A DNA stretch of 38,538 nucleotides, taken from an uncultured Lachnospiraceae bacterium. Lineage in GTDB: Bacteria; Bacillota; Clostridia; Lachnospirales; Lachnospiraceae. The notes under the pieces were generated by a model. That model did no database searches. It was given only the letters and a program-made list of their open reading frames with translations, and was not told the DNA's origin. Shown here piece after piece: positions 8,460 through 17,052 of the stretch; the first letter of the stretch is position 1, and the number at the start of each line of letters is the position of its first letter. The stretch covers positions 1 through 38,538 of the forward strand of contig CANQQG010000021.1 of assembly GCA_947625875.1 (NCBI GenBank). The letters run 5' to 3'. The position numbers were made by a program, and so were the translations under genes.

Positions 8460-10163
8460 ATGAAAAGGAAAAAATTGGTATCAGTTCTGCTTGTAGCGGC
8501 GATGGCGGCGAGCATGGCGGCCTGCGGAACGAGCGGCGGAAAAAAGACGTCGTCATCTGCAAAGGGAGACGGAGGCAGTTCTTCCGATGACGGGGAAATG
8601 AAGGAGTTTACGGCATTCTTTGCAGTGCCGGGGACGGAGATCAATGACGACAATGAGATCATGCTGAAGATCGGCGAACTTACCGGCGCCACCTGCAAGG
8701 AGACGTGGCTGACCGGACAGACGGCGGAAGAGGCGGTCGGAACGCTGATCGCGGGCGGCGAGTACCCGGATTTTATTGACGGCGGCGACGGCATGAAGCA
8801 GCTTTATGAGGCGGGCGCGCTGGTGGCGCTGGATGATTACATCGACAAATACCCGAACATCAAAGAGTTCCTGACGGAAGCGGAATGGGATAAGCTGCGC
8901 CAGGACGACGGGCATATTTACTGGATCAACCAGTTCCAGAATATCTATGGCGAAGAAAAAGCGACCACGCATAATGACGAAGCGTTCTGGATCCAGACGC
9001 GCGTGTTGGAGTGGGCGGGTTATCCGGAAGTACATACGATGGATCAGTATTTTGACCTGATCGAGTCTTATAATGAAGCGAACCCGACGATGGAAGACGG
9101 GACGCAAAATATCCCGTACACCATTCTCTGCGAGGACTGGCGGTATTTCTGCCTTGAGAACGCGCCGGAATTTCTTGACGGATATCCGAACGATGGTTCT
9201 GTCATTGTAGATCCGGATACGAAAAAGATCATTGACTATAATACGACGCCGACAGCGAAGCGTTATTTCCAGAAGTTAAATGAAGAATACCAGAAAGGCA
9301 TCGTTGATCCGGAATCTTTCACACAGACCTATGATGAGTACATCGCAAAACTTTCAACCGGACGTGTGCTGGGCATGATCGACCAGTGGTGGGATTTCTC
9401 GGCAAACGTAAACGACTCCTTAAAACAGCAGGGGCTTGATTTAAAAGGCTGCAATTATGTTCCGCTGCCGATCACGATCGACGAGGGCATAAAGAACCAG
9501 TGGCATAACTCCGGCGGTGTGCTGAACGTTGCGAGCGGGCTTGGCATTACGACGAGCTGTGAGGATGTGGAAGGCGCGCTGGCGTTTGTGGACGCGCTGC
9601 TTGGCCAGGAGGTGCACGACCTGCGTTTCTGGGGCGTGAAGGATGTTGACTATTCCGTAGATGAAAACGGTGAGTTTTACCGCACCGAGGATATGAGGAT
9701 GCAGGTGGCTGATACCGCATATAAGGCGTCGCATATGTGCCCGTATTCTTATTTCCCGCAGTATATCGGCACAAGCCGCGATGGAATCAACGCGATGACG
9801 CCGGACGGGCAGCCGAAGGAGTTTTATGACAGCCTGAGTAAGAATGTGCAGGAATGCTTTGAGGCATACGGCGCGCAGACCTATGTGGATATGCTCGGCA
9901 CGAGCGAGGCGCCGGGCCCGTGGTATCCGATGTATTCCTACTCCAACAATATGACGACGTCGACCGAAGGCGGCACGGCATGGCTGAAGATGGGCGAAGT
10001 AAAGCATCAGTTTTTGCCGCAGGTAGTCATGGCGGATGATTTTGAGAGCGCATGGGCGAACTATCTGGATGAGTACAACGCATGCAACCCGCAGGCATTC
10101 CTGGATGAGATGCAGCAGGAGCTTGACCGCAGGATCGAGGATGCGAAAAAATATGAAGAATAA
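8460..10163 (+). CDS. Extracellular solute-binding lipoprotein (LplA/YtcQ-type), xylo-oligosaccharide ABC importer
   Basis: A 567-residue lipoprotein with signal peptide MKRKKLVSVLLVAAMAASMA and lipid-attached Cys22, followed by a Gly/Ser/Lys linker. The mature part (from about residue 47) is a large family-1 type binding protein, as found beside LplB/LplC-type permeases and YesMN systems. Many Trp, Tyr and acidic residues suit a sugar-binding cleft. It should capture oligosaccharides outside the membrane and deliver them to the two permeases encoded next. No ATPase gene is present, which is normal for this subfamily because a shared MsmK-type ATPase encoded elsewhere is used. The ribosome site is AAAGGAGAG. 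Specificity for xylan oligosaccharides is inferred from GH8, GH43 and GH3 in the same train. Confidence 0.92.
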   Translation: MKRKKLVSVLLVAAMAASMAACGTSGGKKTSSSAKGDGGSSSDDGEMKEFTAFFAVPGTEINDDNEIMLKIGELTGATCKETWLTGQTAEEAVGTLIAGGEYPDFIDGGDGMKQLYEAGALVALDDYIDKYPNIKEFLTEAEWDKLRQDDGHIYWINQFQNIYGEEKATTHNDEAFWIQTRVLEWAGYPEVHTMDQYFDLIESYNEANPTMEDGTQNIPYTILCEDWRYFCLENAPEFLDGYPNDGSVIVDPDTKKIIDYNTTPTAKRYFQKLNEEYQKGIVDPESFTQTYDEYIAKLSTGRVLGMIDQWWDFSANVNDSLKQQGLDLKGCNYVPLPITIDEGIKNQWHNSGGVLNVASGLGITTSCEDVEGALAFVDALLGQEVHDLRFWGVKDVDYSVDENGEFYRTEDMRMQVADTAYKASHMCPYSYFPQYIGTSRDGINAMTPDGQPKEFYDSLSKNVQECFEAYGAQTYVDMLGTSEAPGPWYPMYSYSNNMTTSTEGGTAWLKMGEVKHQFLPQVVMADDFESAWANYLDEYNACNPQAFLDEMQQELDRRIEDAKKYEE

Positions 10164-10172
10164 ATGATTGCA

Positions 10173-10213
10173 GAAAACAGGCAGATGCCGGAACCAAACG
10201 TCTGCCTGTTTTC
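10173..10213 (+). terminator. Hairpin between binding-protein and permease genes
   Basis: GAAAACAGGCAGA (10173-10185) pairs perfectly with 10201-10213 over 13 bp with a 15-base loop. The following T-rich tract is short. Such hairpins after binding-protein genes protect the upstream message and partly terminate it, giving more binding protein than permease. Confidence 0.65.
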
Positions 10214-10249
10214 TCTTACCTGAAAATACGGTAGTGAATGGAGGTAAAT

Positions 10250-11206
10250 ATGAGTTCCATAACGAATAGCAAAAGCGTAAAGCTGAAAGAGCCGCGGAAA
10301 AAGATCACATGGCGGGAGATTAAACAGCAAAAGGTATTGCTGCTGTGGTCGGCGGTCATTGTCGTATACGGCGTTATCTTTTATTACCTGCCTCTGGGCG
10401 GCTGGATCATGGCGTTTCAGAATTATAAGCCCAAAGACGGGCTGCTGCATTCGCAGATCGTAGGGCTTGCAAAATTCAAACAGCTGTTTTCCGATGATAC
10501 GTTTCTTCTGGTCATCCGCAACACGCTGGCGATGGGCGTGTTAAACCTTATCGTAACATTTGTCATGGCGATTGTCTTTGCCATCCTGTTAAATGAAGTA
10601 AAATCCAGGGGCGGCAAAAAGGTGGTGCAGACGATTTCTTATCTGCCGCATTTCCTTTCCTGGATCATTGTTACCGGTATCCTGCATGACGCGCTTTCCG
10701 GCACCGGCATTATCAATGAACTGCTCGTCAATCTGGGATTTATCGACCAGCCGATCAATTTCTTTGCGCACACAAAGTTTTTCTGGCCGATCGTGGCGTT
10801 TGCAAATGTCTGGAAAGAGACGGGGTGGAATGCCATTATCTATCTTGCGGCGATCACAGCGATCGACCCGTCGCTTTATGAAGCGGCAAGCATTGACGGC
10901 GCGGGCAGATGGGCGAAGATCCGCAACATCACCCTTCCGGGCATCAAGTCAACCATTGTTATTTTACTGCTCATGAATGTCGGCAATGTATTGAACGCGG
11001 GATTTGAAATCCAGTATCTGCTTGGAAACGGGCTGGTGCAGAGTGTATCGCAGACAATTGATATCTACGTTTTGAAATGGGGCATCAGCCAGAACGATTT
11101 TGCGATCGGTACCGCGGCCGGTATTTTCAAGAGCGTTGTAAGTATTGTCCTGATCGTAATTGCAAATGTCATCGCAAAGAGGAGCGGCGAAGAGCAGCTG
11201 TTCTAA
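10250..11206 (+). CDS. ABC transporter permease, LplB/UgpA-type
   Basis: A 318-residue inner-membrane permease with six predicted transmembrane stretches. The first is near residues 35-60 (VLLLWSAVIVVYGVIFYYLPLG) and the last near 285-310. The cytoplasmic EAA loop is clear: YEAASIDGAGRWAKIRNITLPG, the contact site for the ATPase. It forms the translocation path with the next gene product. The start is the ATG at 10250, five codons inside the longest frame, because TGGAGG lies exactly before it (10239-10244). The gene ends 19 bases before the next start. Substrate follows the binding protein. Confidence 0.93.
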   Translation: MSSITNSKSVKLKEPRKKITWREIKQQKVLLLWSAVIVVYGVIFYYLPLGGWIMAFQNYKPKDGLLHSQIVGLAKFKQLFSDDTFLLVIRNTLAMGVLNLIVTFVMAIVFAILLNEVKSRGGKKVVQTISYLPHFLSWIIVTGILHDALSGTGIINELLVNLGFIDQPINFFAHTKFFWPIVAFANVWKETGWNAIIYLAAITAIDPSLYEAASIDGAGRWAKIRNITLPGIKSTIVILLLMNVGNVLNAGFEIQYLLGNGLVQSVSQTIDIYVLKWGISQNDFAIGTAAGIFKSVVSIVLIVIANVIAKRSGEEQLF

Positions 11207-11225
11207 GATTGAAATGGAGGTTGGC

Positions 11226-12128
11226 ATGAAAGCTATGAAAAATAAGAAAAAGAAGGCTTCCAGGTGGGATAAAGTCTTTGTTGTTTGTAATACCATTTTT
11301 ATGATCGCGTTCGTAGTCATTACGCTTTATCCGGTTTTGAATACGCTGGCGATCTCGTTCAATGACGGGACAGACGCGCTGCGCGGCGGCGTTTATCTGT
11401 GGCCGCGCAAATTTACCCTGCAGAACTATGTGACTGTCCTTCAGAAAAATAACCTGGTCACAGGCGCGTACGTTACTGTGGCAAGGACGGTCATCGGGAC
11501 TGTGCTTGCGCTGGTTGCAAACGCGATCCTGGCGTATATCGTCAGCAGGAAAAATTTTATTTTCAAGCGCGGGCTCTCGCTGTTCTGGGTTATCACGATG
11601 TATGTAAACGGCGGCCTGATCCCGACGTTCTTACTGTACCGCAGCCTTGGCCTGACAAACAGTTTTGCCGTATATGTAATCCCGGGCATGATCAGCGCGT
11701 TTAATATGCTGGTTATCCGGACCTATATGAACGGCATTTCGGACAGCCTTGTGGAATCGGCGCAGCTTGACGGGGCGGGAGACATGACGATTTTCTGGAA
11801 GATCATTTCCCCGCTGTGTAAGCCGGTGTATGCGACGGTAGCGCTGTTTGTTGCAGTCGGGCAGTGGAACTCCTGGTTTGACACGATGATTTATAACCGT
11901 ATGAGCTCGGAGTATACGACATTGCAGTATGAACTGATGAAACTGCTGTCATCTGTCACGAACCAGGGAGCCAGCGCGGAATCCATGAAGCAGGCGATTG
12001 GTGCGGTGACGCCTACCTCAGTGCGCGCCGCGGCGACGATCCTTACCATGCTGCCGATCATCTGCCTGTACCCGTTCCTGCAGCGTTACTTTGTGACCGG
12101 GCTTACGATCGGCGGCGTAAAAGAATAA
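11226..12128 (+). CDS. ABC transporter permease, LplC/YtcP-type
   Basis: A 300-residue permease with a lysine-rich N-terminus, transmembrane segment 1 near residues 15-37, and the EAA loop VESAQLDGAGDMTIFWKIIS near residue 180. The C-terminus, YFVTGLTIGGVKE, is the usual ending of this subfamily (...GAVKG/E). It partners the preceding permease. The start at 11226 follows TGGAGG with a 6-base gap; the frame is open further upstream, but that part overlaps the preceding gene and has no ribosome site. The GH8 gene follows after 19 bases, so the importer and first hydrolase are probably co-transcribed. Confidence 0.93.
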   Translation: MKAMKNKKKKASRWDKVFVVCNTIFMIAFVVITLYPVLNTLAISFNDGTDALRGGVYLWPRKFTLQNYVTVLQKNNLVTGAYVTVARTVIGTVLALVANAILAYIVSRKNFIFKRGLSLFWVITMYVNGGLIPTFLLYRSLGLTNSFAVYVIPGMISAFNMLVIRTYMNGISDSLVESAQLDGAGDMTIFWKIISPLCKPVYATVALFVAVGQWNSWFDTMIYNRMSSEYTTLQYELMKLLSSVTNQGASAESMKQAIGAVTPTSVRAAATILTMLPIICLYPFLQRYFVTGLTIGGVKE

Positions 12129-12147
12129 GAATTGTGGAGAAGCGGCA

Positions 12148-13293
12148 ATGCAAAAGGGAGCTTTTTATACGGGAGTATACCGCAACGCCTTTGCGGAAGC
12201 GGGGTATGCGGGAATCGAGATTGAAAACAGAATAGATGAGATTTTTAATGCCCTGTTTTATGGCGGGGAGGACGAACGGATTTACCATCCGGCCGGTGCG
12301 GATATGGGTTATATCGAAGATACCGGAAACCATGACGTCCGCACCGAGGGGATGTCCTACGGGATGATGATGTGTGTGCAGATGAACCGGAAGGAAGAGT
12401 TTGACCGTCTCTGGAAGTGGGCGAGAACGTATATGTACCTTGAAGAGGGGGACAATGCCGGTTATTTCGCATGGTCCTGCCGGACGGACGGGACTAAGAA
12501 CGCGTCCGGCGCCGCGCCGGACGGCGAGGAATTTTTTGCAATGGCTTTGTTTTTTGCGGCGCACAGGTTTGGAAACGGCGAGGGGATTTTTGATTATGAA
12601 AGAGAAGCCCAAAACCTGCTCCATACCTGTATCCACAAAGGAGAAGCGGGCACAGCGGGACGCGCGATGTGGGATCCGGAGAATAAGCTGATACGCTTTG
12701 TCGCGGAATTGGATTTTTCTGATCCGTCGTACCATCTGCCGCATTTTTATGAACTGTTCGGAAGGTGGGCGAAGGAAGAAGACCGCGCGTTTTTTATGGA
12801 AGCCGCCGCTGCGAGCCGCGCTTATTTAAAAAAGGCCTGCCACCCTGTGACCGGGCTGTGCGCGGAGTATGCGGATTTTGACGGGACGCCGCATGTACAG
12901 GAAAATGCAAAAGAACGGCATGACTGGTTTTACAGCGACGCATACCGCACGGCCGCCAATATCGCGCTTGATTATGCGTGGTTTGCCGCGGATGAATGGG
13001 AAGTGGAAGAGGCAGGGCGGCTGCAGGGATTTTTCTGCGGGCATCCGGAGCCGGATGCGTGGGAAGGGATCTTTGCGGTGGACGGGACGCGGATTGACGG
13101 AAAAGCCCTGCACCCGGTGGCGCTGCTTGCGACCTGCGCACAGGCGGGGCTGATCACAGAGGGCGAGAATGCAGAGCGCTGTATCCGGAAACTCTGGGAA
13201 ACGCCGCTGCGCACCGGCGCCCGCCGGTATTATGACAACTGCCTGTACTTTTTCGCTTTTCTGGCGCTCAGCGGAAATTACAGGATTTATTAA
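12148..13293 (+). CDS. GH8 reducing-end xylose-releasing exo-oligoxylanase (Rex)
   Basis: A 381-residue GH8 enzyme without a signal peptide. Rex enzymes (EC 3.2.1.156) remove single xylose units from the reducing end of short xylo-oligosaccharides by inversion. Seen: VRTEGMSYGMM with the general acid Glu67, APDGEEFFAMA with Asp125, and FYSDAYRTAAN with the probable general base Asp264. Positions and spacing match those remembered for the Bacillus halodurans Rex (Glu70, Asp128, Asp263). The length (about 380) also fits Rex rather than secreted GH8 endo-xylanases or endoglucanases. GGAG lies 8 bases before the ATG. It complements the non-reducing-end beta-xylosidases encoded next, so imported oligomers are attacked from both ends in the cytoplasm. 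Confidence 0.9.
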   Translation: MQKGAFYTGVYRNAFAEAGYAGIEIENRIDEIFNALFYGGEDERIYHPAGADMGYIEDTGNHDVRTEGMSYGMMMCVQMNRKEEFDRLWKWARTYMYLEEGDNAGYFAWSCRTDGTKNASGAAPDGEEFFAMALFFAAHRFGNGEGIFDYEREAQNLLHTCIHKGEAGTAGRAMWDPENKLIRFVAELDFSDPSYHLPHFYELFGRWAKEEDRAFFMEAAAASRAYLKKACHPVTGLCAEYADFDGTPHVQENAKERHDWFYSDAYRTAANIALDYAWFAADEWEVEEAGRLQGFFCGHPEPDAWEGIFAVDGTRIDGKALHPVALLATCAQAGLITEGENAERCIRKLWETPLRTGARRYYDNCLYFFAFLALSGNYRIY

Positions 13294-13316
13294 ATGACTC
13301 CGGAGGGGATCAGAGT

Positions 13317-14861
13317 ATGTACTATGCGAAAAATCCAATTTTGCCGGGTTTTTGCCCGGATCCTTCCATCTGCAGGGCAGGGGAGGATTACTATCTGGTG
13401 ACGTCGAGTTTTGCTTATTTTCCGGGTGTGCCGGTCTTTCACAGCAAAGACCTGGCGCACTGGGAACAGATCGGCAACGCGCTGGAACGCGAGTCGCAGC
13501 TTGTATTGGAAGGGTGCGGGCACTCAGAGGGCATTTTTGCGCCCACGATACGCTATCAGGATGGCGTTTTTTATATGGTCACGACCAATATTTCCGGAGG
13601 CGGCAATTTTATCGTGACGGCGGATACGCCGGACGGCCCGTGGTCTGAGCCGCATGAGCTGGGCGAAGCGGCGCAGGGGATCGATCCGAGCCTGTTTTTT
13701 GACGACGACGGAACCTGTTATTATGTCGGGACGCGGCCGAACCAAAAGGGCGTCCGGTATAATGGCGACTGGGAGATCTGGGCGCAGGAACTGGATATAG
13801 AGACTATGCGGCTGACCGGCGAAAGCCATAAGATCTGGAAGGGCGCGCTGCACCACGGCATCTGGCCGGAGGGCCCGCATTTGTATAAAAAGGACGGCTT
13901 TTATTACCTGATCCATGCGGAGGGTGGCACCGGCATGGAACATGCGGTCTGCGCGGCGCGCAGCAGGCAGGTGTTCGGCCCGTATGAGGGAAGCCCCTGC
14001 AATCCGATCTTTTCCCATCGGCATCTGGGCGCGGATTATCCGGTCGTGATGGCGGGGCATGGGGATCTGGTCGAGGACGGGAAAGGCGGCTGGTATATCG
14101 TCATGCTGGGAACCCGGCGCGTCGGAGGCTATGGAAATACGGGAAGGGACACGTATCTTGCGAAGGTGCGCTGGGAGAATGGCTGGCCTGTGATCAATCC
14201 GGGCATTGGAAAGCTGGAGGAATCGGTGGCGCTTCCGGGAGAACCGGCGTATAAAATGCCGCAGGAGGTTTCCTGGCATTTTTACCGGAAAACCCTTCCC
14301 GTCGGCTTTATGACGTTGCGGAGCGCGGGGACGGATGTTTACAGGCTGTGTGAAACGGAGGGCTGCCTGCGCCTGTATACGGCGGCTGAAAAGCTGGCCG
14401 GGCGGGGGACGCCCGCCTATATAGGAGTAAGGCAGAGCGTATATGATTTTTGTACGGACGCCGTATTTCGGTTTGCGCCCGCCGAGGGAGAAGAGGCCGG
14501 GATCGCGATGGTCTGCGATGAAAACAGCCATCTGCGCTTTGTAAGGCGCTGCGCAGAAGGGCGGCAGGAGGCGGCCTTGCTGTATTGCACGAAAGGCGGG
14601 GAGCGCCTTTGCGCCGCACAGCCGCTTGCGGAGGGCATTACAGAGCTGCGGATGGTCTGCCGCGCGCAGAGGGCGGAGTTTTATTGCCGGATGGACGGCG
14701 CCTGGCATTTGGTGGCGCGGGATATCGACCTGCGGAAGCTAAGTACGGAAGAGGCGGGCGGTTTTACCGGCTGTACGGTCGGCATGTATGCCTCCGCAAA
14801 TGGGAAAGCGTCAGAAAACCATGCGGACTTTTTCTATTTTTCCTGTACGCCGGCGCGCTGA
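13317..14861 (+). CDS. GH43 beta-xylosidase / alpha-L-arabinofuranosidase
   Basis: A 514-residue cytoplasmic GH43 enzyme. The five-bladed propeller (residues 1-310) shows the three catalytic acids: Asp15 (general base, FCPDPSI), Asp123 (pKa modulator, GIDPSLFFDDD) and Glu185 (general acid, WPEGPHLY). The C-terminal 190 residues form a beta-sandwich typical of the long GH43 beta-xylosidases (GH43_11/12-like), which closes the active site from the side. It should release xylose, and perhaps arabinose, from the non-reducing end of oligosaccharides. The ribosome site GGAGGGG lies 9 bases before the ATG, and the gene begins 23 bases after GH8. Whether it favours xylosyl or arabinosyl groups cannot be told from sequence alone. 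Confidence 0.9.
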   Translation: MYYAKNPILPGFCPDPSICRAGEDYYLVTSSFAYFPGVPVFHSKDLAHWEQIGNALERESQLVLEGCGHSEGIFAPTIRYQDGVFYMVTTNISGGGNFIVTADTPDGPWSEPHELGEAAQGIDPSLFFDDDGTCYYVGTRPNQKGVRYNGDWEIWAQELDIETMRLTGESHKIWKGALHHGIWPEGPHLYKKDGFYYLIHAEGGTGMEHAVCAARSRQVFGPYEGSPCNPIFSHRHLGADYPVVMAGHGDLVEDGKGGWYIVMLGTRRVGGYGNTGRDTYLAKVRWENGWPVINPGIGKLEESVALPGEPAYKMPQEVSWHFYRKTLPVGFMTLRSAGTDVYRLCETEGCLRLYTAAEKLAGRGTPAYIGVRQSVYDFCTDAVFRFAPAEGEEAGIAMVCDENSHLRFVRRCAEGRQEAALLYCTKGGERLCAAQPLAEGITELRMVCRAQRAEFYCRMDGAWHLVARDIDLRKLSTEEAGGFTGCTVGMYASANGKASENHADFFYFSCTPAR

Positions 14862-14891
14862 CGGTTTTTGGGAATTTTGCTGAAAAATTGA

Positions 14892-14920
14892 TTGAATAAA
14901 AGACAGATTTTTATTATAAT
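14892..14920 (+). promoter_or_regulatory. Internal promoter before the GH3 gene
   Basis: TTGAAT (14892-14897), a 17-base spacer and consensus TATAAT (14915-14920) lie 28 bases before the GH3 start. The GH3, xylulokinase and isomerase genes could thus be transcribed separately from the importer. Confidence 0.6.
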
Positions 14921-14948
14921 AAACAAAAACGACGGAAGGGGGATTGGT

Positions 14949-17042
14949 ATGGACAGAGAGAAAGCAAGGAAAAAAGCGGAGGAGCTGGTCGCGCAGATGA
15001 CGCTGGAGGAGCGCGCGAGCCAGCTTCGGTATGACGCGCCGCCGATCAGGCGTCTGGGGATACCGGCGTACAACTGGTGGAACGAGGCGCTGCATGGAGT
15101 GGCGCGCGCGGGACAGGCGACGGTATTCCCGCAGGCGATCGGGATGGCGGCTTCTTTTGATACGGAGCTTGTGGAGCGGATCGGAGATGCCGTTGCGACG
15201 GAAGGGCGCGCAAAATACAACGCATGGACCGGGTTGAACGACCGCGATATTTATAAAGGGCTTACTTTTTGGGCGCCGAATGTCAATATTTTCCGCGACC
15301 CGCGCTGGGGCAGGGGACATGAGACGTACGGCGAGGATCCGTATCTGACCGGCCGGATGGGCGTTGCCTATGTGAAGGGGCTGCAGGGAGACGGAGAGAC
15401 GATGAAGGCGGCTGCCTGTGCGAAGCATTTTGCGGTGCATTCCGGGCCGGAGGCGCTGCGGCATGAGTTTGACGCGCAGGCTTCCAAAAAGGATATGGAA
15501 GAGACTTATCTGCCCGCTTTTGAGGCATTGGTAAAAGAGGCGGGAGTGGAAGCGGTCATGGGCGCTTATAACCGCACAAACGGAGAGCCATGCTGCGGCA
15601 GCAATACGCTGATACGGGATACGCTGCGCGGCAAGTGGGGCTTTGAAGGGCATTTTGTCTCGGACTGCTGGGCGCTCCGCGATTTCCATGAGCATCATAT
15701 GGTGACAAAGACGCCGCGCGAATCGGCGGCTATGGCGATCAATGCCGGATGTGACTTAAACTGCGGCGTGACGTATCTGCATATTCTGGGCGCGTATGAA
15801 GACGGGCTTGTGACGGAGGAGACGATCACAGAGGCGGCGGTGCGCCTGTATACGACGCGTTTCCTGCTCGGCCTTTTTGACGGCAGCGAATACGACCATA
15901 TCTCATATGACGTCATCGAGTGCAAAGAACATCTTGCGCTGGCAAAGCGGGCTGCGGCGGAGAGTTTTGTCCTGTTAAAAAATGACGGCATTCTGCCGCT
16001 GAAAAAAGAGGGATTAAAAACCATTGGCGTGATCGGGCCGAATGCAAACAGCCGCGCGGCGCTGATCGGCAATTATCATGGGACGGCTTCTGATTTTGTG
16101 ACGGTGCAGGAGGGCCTGCTGCGCTATCTGGGCGATGATGTGCGTGTGCTCACTTCGGTTGGCTGTGACCTGTTCCGCGACCGGACGGAGCCGATCGCGC
16201 TGGAAAATGACAGGCTCGCGGAAGCGCAGATCGTGGCGGAGAGCAGTGACGTTGTCATTTTGTGCCTGGGGCTCGATGAAACCTTAGAGGGCGAGGAAGG
16301 CGATACGGGCAACAGCTATGCGTCCGGCGATAAAGAAAGCCTGCAGCTGCCGAAGTCACAGCAATGTCTGCTGGAAACGGCAGCGCAGACGGGGACGCCG
16401 GTCATTCTCTGCATGATGGCGGGCAGCGATCTGGATCTGAGCTATGCGTCCGGGCATTGCGCGGCGATCCTGCAGGTCTGGTATCCGGGCGGACAGGGTG
16501 GCAGCGCGCTCGCAGAGATTTTATTCGGCGAACAGTCCCCATCGGGAAAACTTCCGGTCACTTTTTATGAAACGCTGGAAGAGCTTCCGGCATTTACGGA
16601 TTACACGATGAAAGGCAGGACATACCGCTATATGGAGCATAAGGCGCAGTATCCGTTCGGGTATGGGCTGACGTATGGAAATTGCCGCGTCACAGAGGCA
16701 AAGGCGGCCGATACGCGCCATATTCTGGCGAAGATCCAAAATGACGGGGTATATGCAACGGATGACGTGCTGCAGGTATACGTGAAAAAAGAAGATTCCG
16801 CGTTTGATACGCCGCACCCATCGCTCTGCGCGTTCCGGCGCGTCCATCTGGAGCCGGGCGAGGAGAAAGAAACGACGCTGGAAATCCCGGAGACGGCGTT
16901 CCAGGCGGTAGATGACGCGGGGAACCGGATTTTGGCCGGGACGCGGTACCGGTTTTATGTTGGGTTCTCACAGCCGGATGCGCGCAGCGCGGAACTGACG
17001 GGCGCACGTCCGGCGGAAGTGGAACTGTCAATCGAAAAATAA
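14949..17042 (+). CDS. GH3 beta-xylosidase
   Basis: A 697-residue GH3 enzyme without a signal peptide. The TIM-barrel domain (about residues 15-320) carries the nucleophile Asp239 in GHFVSDCWAL, the substrate-binding Lys-His pair at 159-160 (CAKHFAVHSG), and the HETYGEDPYLTG motif. The alpha/beta sandwich domain (about 350-570) contains LDETLEGEEGD, the region of the acid/base glutamate. A fibronectin III-like domain closes the protein. The early motif PAYNWWNEALHGVAR is characteristic of the beta-xylosidase branch of GH3. It should hydrolyse xylobiose and longer xylo-oligosaccharides to xylose. The ATG at 14949 is chosen because GGAAGGGGG precedes it at 6 bases; longer in-frame extensions would run through the promoter. 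Confidence 0.93.
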   Translation: MDREKARKKAEELVAQMTLEERASQLRYDAPPIRRLGIPAYNWWNEALHGVARAGQATVFPQAIGMAASFDTELVERIGDAVATEGRAKYNAWTGLNDRDIYKGLTFWAPNVNIFRDPRWGRGHETYGEDPYLTGRMGVAYVKGLQGDGETMKAAACAKHFAVHSGPEALRHEFDAQASKKDMEETYLPAFEALVKEAGVEAVMGAYNRTNGEPCCGSNTLIRDTLRGKWGFEGHFVSDCWALRDFHEHHMVTKTPRESAAMAINAGCDLNCGVTYLHILGAYEDGLVTEETITEAAVRLYTTRFLLGLFDGSEYDHISYDVIECKEHLALAKRAAAESFVLLKNDGILPLKKEGLKTIGVIGPNANSRAALIGNYHGTASDFVTVQEGLLRYLGDDVRVLTSVGCDLFRDRTEPIALENDRLAEAQIVAESSDVVILCLGLDETLEGEEGDTGNSYASGDKESLQLPKSQQCLLETAAQTGTPVILCMMAGSDLDLSYASGHCAAILQVWYPGGQGGSALAEILFGEQSPSGKLPVTFYETLEELPAFTDYTMKGRTYRYMEHKAQYPFGYGLTYGNCRVTEAKAADTRHILAKIQNDGVYATDDVLQVYVKKEDSAFDTPHPSLCAFRRVHLEPGEEKETTLEIPETAFQAVDDAGNRILAGTRYRFYVGFSQPDARSAELTGARPAEVELSIEK

Positions 17043-17052
17043 GGAGGCTGTT

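Noticed and set aside
13524..14708. 394-codon minus-strand frame opposite the GH43 gene
   Set aside because: The sense strand has all three GH43 catalytic acids and a good ribosome site. The antisense frame has no domain or start signal.
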